Origin: Rhytidiadelphus loreus
Lineage: Eukaryota > Streptophyta > Bryopsida > Hypnales > Hylocomiaceae
Direction: 5' to 3'
Length of the DNA: 64,000 nucleotides
Assembly: GCA_947034895.1 (NCBI GenBank)
Contig: OX344763.1
Span: 17,577,001-17,641,000 of the forward strand
Shown: in pieces, positions 59,401 through 64,000 of the stretch
Numbering within the stretch: position 1 is the stretch's first letter
Layout: the number at the start of each line of letters is the position of its first letter
Notes under the pieces: model-generated
What the model saw: only the letters and a program-made list of their open reading frames with translations
The model's database searches: none
What the model was told of the DNA's origin: nothing
Translations under genes and position numbers: made by a program

Positions 59401-59851
59401 GTTTGAGGATCTTATGAGGTGGGGAAGAGTCATCTGAATCGTCACTCAAAATTGTAACAAATTCTACTCCTGGGTCAATCTTAATTCTGGATGGTATAGG
59501 AGTCTCTTGAGTAGACGTGGTTGATAATCTAGGACTCGCTTCTATAGAAGATGCCCCTCTAGCTGATCCAAGTAAACCGTATGCTAAATATCTTCCTGGT
59601 CGCAAATGCCATTGTCTACAATGGCTATCAAGAACGGGTTCTTGACTAAGCGTATGAGTCAAATCACCATTACAACTATCAAAGACCTCTTCATCAATGT
59701 GTAATGAACTCTCAGAAAGAAAAAATTGAATACTCAAACGGAATGCAGTCACGACAGCGTATCCTAATTCACCAATGGGAAATGTGATAGGAATTGCTTC
59801 GCCAGGTGACCTCACAACTGCCATTGAACTGTAAGACATGCCTAAGCTCAT
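56494..59851 (-). pseudogene. Mutator-like transposase copy 2, internally deleted
   Basis: The ATG at 59851 opens 649 codons to TAA at 57902. The order is an unknown N-terminus, an NLS-like acidic part, Cys-rich segments (LRCDNVNCDYL, CKICC), a first Asp candidate in WIMFDHIKRVKQWTTM, a second in FKGFMADCAQANWNAVR, then CLFRWTQSMEKHTK. The next frame (57864-56494, 456 codons) begins LYVATVDDYVRAFMQM. It contains DIERCVKGSKRKWV and an intact SWIM zinc finger (CTC, then NCKH). Copy 1 has about 80 extra residues between these parts, where the third catalytic acid should lie. Copy 2 therefore lacks it and should be inactive. Confidence 0.75.
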
Positions 59852-61230
59852 TGCATTCTGTAACGAAGAAACTTGAATGCATTGAACTTTCGCAACACGA
59901 GTAGTATTCTATAAATGTGAAGGTGAAACAAAAGCCAAGTGCAAGATAAATATATGAAAAACAACCATTAGGGTTGAAGACATAATTTATTAAAAAAATA
60001 TCAAGTAGTATTAATTAATTAATTCAATAAGTAAGTAAGTAAATTGGACAGTTGCCGTCACATCAATCGTTGGTTGTTATATTTAATGAAATGAGAGATC
60101 CCAAAATTGTGAAACGTCTAATCAATCTTTTGTAAAATTTAAAAGAACATGGACCAAACCGCCATATAATAATTGGTCAGACATATAATTAATAGGATAC
60201 AAATATTTCTGACCGAAGGACTCCAAATCCATTGAGAGTATTGGTGGTATATTTCAAACAATTTTCACCTACTTTTGACTACTCAATATTGAAGCTTATT
60301 TTGACGGCCCATGAATGTAAATCTTATATGGCACTATACATAAATATGGTCTTCAAATTCTTACATTAGGATTTTGTCAGTACAAGTTAGGAGAGATCAT
60401 AAACAAAATATTAAAAAGAGGTTGTAGATTTGTAGAATAGTGTAGTATCCTTCTGAACAGTTTGACATAATGAATTAATCAATTTTAAAAGACCCTACAA
60501 GGTATCATGCTCTAAAAGGGACCACTTTGGGGTTATTTTGCCTCTTTTGTAGACTTATATAGACCATACATTTTTTTGCTTATTTTTCATAGAAAGAAAA
60601 ATGAGTGTACAAGAGAACACAAGTGGTTTCATAATTTACCAAGCTATTATGAAGTAGTTATGGATTTTTTAAGATGTCGGGCATGAGGCAGCTATTTGTG
60701 ACATGGGTTGCTAAAATGCAAACATAGGTAATCTTTAATGAACCACTTATGTTTTGAAAATTTGATCGTACGTAGTCTTGAGTGTGACATTGTTTTTCTT
60801 CACTTTGGCCCTTATCAGTATCAATTAAATTATGTAGATTTTACATTTTGTACAAAGATTATTGGTTGAAGGGTTTCAATTTTGAATACACCATTGGGAA
60901 ATTGGGTATTTAGAACTATTTTTGAAAATGGACTTTAACACATATTAAATCAACTATACTAGACTTCTAGAGCAAAATTTGACAAACTTGAATGCGCCAC
61001 CACTTCATGTTCAATCCATTCAATCTTTAGTACATATCCAATATCAAACTAGCTGAGGTCCTCTTTATATCCATTAATAGGTTCCATCTGTAAAAGATGG
61101 ACGCTTAACAACATCCTATGATAGAGATTGACAAAATTTGAAAATTTAGTAGTACAAATATAAGGACATCCTATGAACCTCCAAAAACATAATGACTAGT
61201 TCAGTAGCATTAATACGGCAATGACCTATA
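59852..61230. other. AT-rich spacer
   Basis: No gene is seen on either strand. Confidence 0.5.
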
Positions 61231-61308
61231 GAATTTGAATTATATATATGACTATCCTCTTTTACCTAATTCTCTCTTCATCGCCTCCCAAGACGTTGTG
61301 TTGCACAA

Positions 61309-61617
61309 ATGTCTAGAGTTGAAAGTAGTTCCCCTTTACTTGAGAGACCGAAGCGGAGGAGGAAGTCCAGTACCAAGTATTCCACGAAGAAAGCACTTCA
61401 GCGATCAAGAGAACAGAGAATTCGTAAGGCTCCAAGTCCAGGAGTGTTGCTTAGTCTTACCAAGAAGATTGTATTCACAGGCATTGGAGTTACGGGCATT
61501 GCAGATTTGTCTCCAAGGTGCTCTTCTCCTTCCAAGTTTATCTTAGAATCACTAGTTGAAGTCCAAGAGGTCGAGGACATCAACAATGCCAAGTGCCCGC
61601 ATACTCTCCAGGTTTGA
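61309..61617 (+). CDS. Small basic ORF, possible first exon
   Basis: The ATG at 61309 (MSRVESSSPLLERPKRRRKS) starts 102 codons with an Arg/Lys-rich, NLS-like N-terminus. The frame ends just after a CTCCAG|GTTTG donor-like site. The function is unknown. Part of its 3' end is duplicated downstream. Confidence 0.35.
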   Translation: MSRVESSSPLLERPKRRRKSSTKYSTKKALQRSREQRIRKAPSPGVLLSLTKKIVFTGIGVTGIADLSPRCSSPSKFILESLVEVQEVEDINNAKCPHTLQV

Positions 61618-61794
61618 TATATGTTTCAATTTAGAGCTGTCATTGAATGTACAAATATAACTATAGAACATTCTCATGAGGTTGAGGACATCAACAATGC
61701 CAAGTGCCCGCATACGTTCCAGATTTGATCTATGTTTCAATTTAGAGTTGTCATTGAATGTACAAATATAACTATAGAACGTTCTCATGTTATA
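61573..61794. repeat. 111-bp tandem duplication
   Basis: GAGGACATCAACAATGCCAAG begins at 61573 and again at 61684, with near-identity through TATAGAAC-TTCTCATG. Confidence 0.85.
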
Positions 61795-61992
61795 GTCATC
61801 TCATCTCATTCTTATCTTGCACTTGGCTGCATATTTTGATTCAATAAGGCAAAGACGTTAGAAGTTCACAGTATTAGTATTAGATATATTTTGTAAATTT
61901 TCCTTACTTTTTCACAAGTATATTGGATAGGTTTTACACATTATACAATGATGAAAATGAATGCACCAAATAAATTGAATTTGATTTGGGTG

Positions 61993-62061
61993 TTAAGGAT
62001 TAAGGATTAAGGATTAAGGATTAAGGATTAAGGATTAAGGATTAAGGATTAAGGATTAAGG
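61993..62061. repeat. TTAAGGA microsatellite, nine to ten copies
   Basis: A heptamer TTAAGGA is repeated without interruption, then GAGCCCTAACCCTAAC follows. The 7-bp period and the adjoining CCCTAA resemble telomeric DNA, but the unit differs from TTTAGGG. Confidence 0.85.
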
Positions 62062-62089
62062 AGCCCTAACCCTAACTTTGGGATTTTCA

Positions 62090-62480
62090 GTTCGTTACTG
62101 TTGACGAGCGTGCAGCAGCAACTGTCCGGCAGCCTGTGGGCAGCTTGAGCGACGGAGAGGGCGTAGGGTTTACTGTCCGACAGCCTGTGGGCGACGTGGG
62201 GTCTGCTGGAGACGACGTGGAGTCTCCTGCGGGGTCTGTTGCAGACGGCGTGGGGTCAGCTCGAGGTGGCGTGGGGTCTGCTGGAGCGAGGGAGCGCGGG
62301 CGAGCGCCTAAGGTATGCGAGCGACGTCTTTTTTTTTCTGTCTGCTGCTTTTGCTTTCTGGTCTCCACCTCGTCGGCGTCGACGTTATGCGGAATGGCCA
62401 TCTAGATCAGCTGCAACTACGACATGGTCTTCTTCAGTCAATCCAGTTGCTGTGGACTGCACAGGTTGCGGTAACTAGTT
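62090..62480 (+). other. GC-rich leader with GTGGGGTCTGCTGGAG words
   Basis: Four related words lie at about 62195-62290. An 89-codon frame crosses it but is made largely of this repeat. It may be the 5' exon or UTR of the gene at the window end. Confidence 0.35.
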
Positions 62481-63283
62481 TCGATAACTAGTTTTCGGGT
62501 TTTGAAATTCTTTGCTAGCACTTGCAGTTGCGGGAGAGGTTGTTTTGTGATGTCGTCGGGGCCAACTGTATTTCGTAGGGTTTTAAATTTCAGCTGTACA
62601 ATTGCGGTGGTTAAGGCATGTGCAATGGATATCAAATTAGGCTTTTGGTTTTGTTAGATTCAGTTCATGGTAGGTTTAGGATTGTGAAATTTCAAGCTAT
62701 CAATTTCAGCTGTAGGAGAGAGTGCTTTTTCATGTCGTCGGGGACGACAGTATCTTGCAGAGTTCTAAATTTCAGTTGCAAAATTTCGGTTTCCAACATT
62801 TTTGAATGAGTTTCATTATATTATGTTTGTTATCACTTCTCTTGCTTTGATGTTTGATTTTAGAATAGATTTTTCATGTTTTGTTTCTTGGCATTCAAAA
62901 TTGACTACTAATTTGTAGTCATTTATTTCCTTTTGTGTCATATTTAGAAACAAAGCTAATAATAGAAGATTGAAATTTAGGGTTTAAAATGTTATAGTGA
63001 TTGCAAGGTTGATAGATTTTAAAGACCCTAAAATTTGTGAGAGGCAATAGTTCAATAGAATCTAGGTTAGTAATGTTAGTTCTGGAGCCTAGGTTAGTTG
63101 AAAAAAGAGATTTGAATCTACGGCTACCAATAATGTAATCTAAATCATTGTGATAATCATTTTGTAATTGACAAAGATGAGTATATTTGGTTCTATGTTT
63201 ATCTATTATTTTCTAATTGTCATATTTAAATAATCTTTCTATTTATTTATATTTTGCAATGGGTTTTGCATCTTTGGTTTCAG
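62481..63283. other. Probable intron or leader
   Basis: T-rich sequence without an open frame ends in TTGGTTTCAG before the exon at 63284. TCATGTCGTCGGGG-like phrases occur near 62550 and 62730. Confidence 0.35.
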
Positions 63284-64000
63284 GATTTATTGACATTGGA
63301 ACATTTAAGAGACATGGAGAAGATGGGTAGAGTATTGCATTCTCAAGTGGAGACGATAGTTGGAGATTGCTCCAACAGCCAGGTATGAAATAGATTCTAT
63401 AGTTTGTATTTTTTTGGTCTTTTCAATTTTTAATCTATTTAGGAGTTTTAGTCCTCAAGTGGGATCATTCTTATTAATTCCTTTGTTTTACATTTGTTAC
63501 AGGTTCCTATGGTAATTGAAGACGACAATGTTGACTCTGCTCAAGATGAAATGATTGAGATTGATAATGATTCTGATGTGGCTGAAGAATGTAAGGGTAA
63601 TGAAGATGACTTGCGTTTCACCTAGAAGGTGAATTCCATCGATTGTATTCAAGATATGAGAATTTTGCCAAAGGAAGAGTCACGATTCTTTATACCGCTT
63701 TGTCGTATGATTCCAATGCCCATTGTGCGCCCATCTTTGGACTCTGATATTAAAAGATTGGAGGCGGCGTTCACTTATGGTTACAGACCTGGTTCAAGCG
63801 CTTTCTATGTTTCAGTTTGTGACGAAAAAGGAGGGATTCACAATTTGTCAAGTGATGAGGAAGATCGTATGAGCCCACTATGGAAATTGGAGAGTAATCG
63901 GTTTGATGCAAAACTCCGAGAAAATGATCACCTTCACCACTTGGTTGGAAGAATGTTTTTTATTTGTGATGGAAATCACAGATTCCAAGCCTGGACTGCA
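63284..64000 (+). pseudogene. Partial gene with DGNHR (ParB-like) motif and one in-frame TAG
   Basis: Exon 63284-63382 (DLLTLEHLRDMEKMGRV) joins at phase 0, through a 120-bp intron (CCAG|GTATGA to TTACAG), to an exon from 63503 that runs off the window. TAG at 63623 interrupts an acidic part (just after EDDLRFT), and the same frame continues for 125 codons. It ends in MFFICDGNHRFQAW, a motif like the GxHR loop of ParB/sulfiredoxin-type domains. Gene C2 has a related INGQHSVEAS. The function is unknown; it probably belongs to the same repeat-associated gene class as C2. Confidence 0.5.

Noticed and set aside
61993..62061. TTAAGGA array as true telomere DNA
   Set aside because: The unit differs from the plant telomere TTTAGGG and lies internally, so it is listed as a microsatellite.
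45..63625. General reassignment of TGA and TAG as sense codons
   Set aside because: The intact 760-residue RING gene ends at TGA, and several frames end naturally at TAG, so a window-wide code change is not required; local decay or readthrough explains the data.

Overview
The window looks like AT-rich nuclear DNA of a land plant, most likely a non-seed plant (liverwort, moss, lycophyte or fern); the exact lineage cannot be fixed from sequence alone. The evidence is an interstitial plant-type telomere tract (CCCTAAA variants near 25.62 kb), GT-AG introns of about 120-760 bp whose phases close exactly, hAT, CACTA and Mutator-like DNA transposons, satellite arrays, and low gene density. I found no rRNA, tRNA, CRISPR or bacterial-style operon.

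Layout. 0-1.6 kb: kinase-like gene. 4.0-5.5 kb and 7.2-9.7 kb: two diverged, inverted relatives (A and B) sharing an N-terminal domain and the same GC-rich word cluster upstream. 10.5-15.0 kb: decayed acidic/coiled-coil/FCP1-like phosphatase gene (C1). 15.9-18.1 kb: hAT transposase. 19.2-22.7 kb: a two-exon transposase-like gene of a family I cannot place. 23.2-24.9 kb: small gene split by a CACTA element. 25-28.7 kb: telomere-like DNA and tandem arrays. 29.6-32.3 kb: intact two-exon RING gene. 33.9-35.15 kb: 177-bp satellite. 37-46 kb: second FCP1-like gene (C2) with a ParB-like motif upstream. 46.5-49.0 kb and 56.5-59.9 kb: two Mutator-like copies, plus a relic at 55.7 kb. 51.6-54.9 kb: coiled-coil gene D in a CCGG-word-rich block. 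61.3-64 kb: a small ORF and the start of a gene with a DGNHR motif that runs off the end.

Two themes stand out. First, many long coding frames continue in the same frame and family across internal stops. Of 18 stops whose frame I checked, 13 are TAG, 5 are TGA and none is TAA. The simplest reading is C-to-T decay at methylated CAG and CGA sites in silenced repeat families; readthrough is the alternative. Second, several loci carry their own short, mostly palindromic word repeated in flanks, introns and sometimes exons, and nearly absent elsewhere in the window. Three insertions (two hAT-type, one CACTA-type) have target duplications, and removing each one in silico rejoins the host reading frame.
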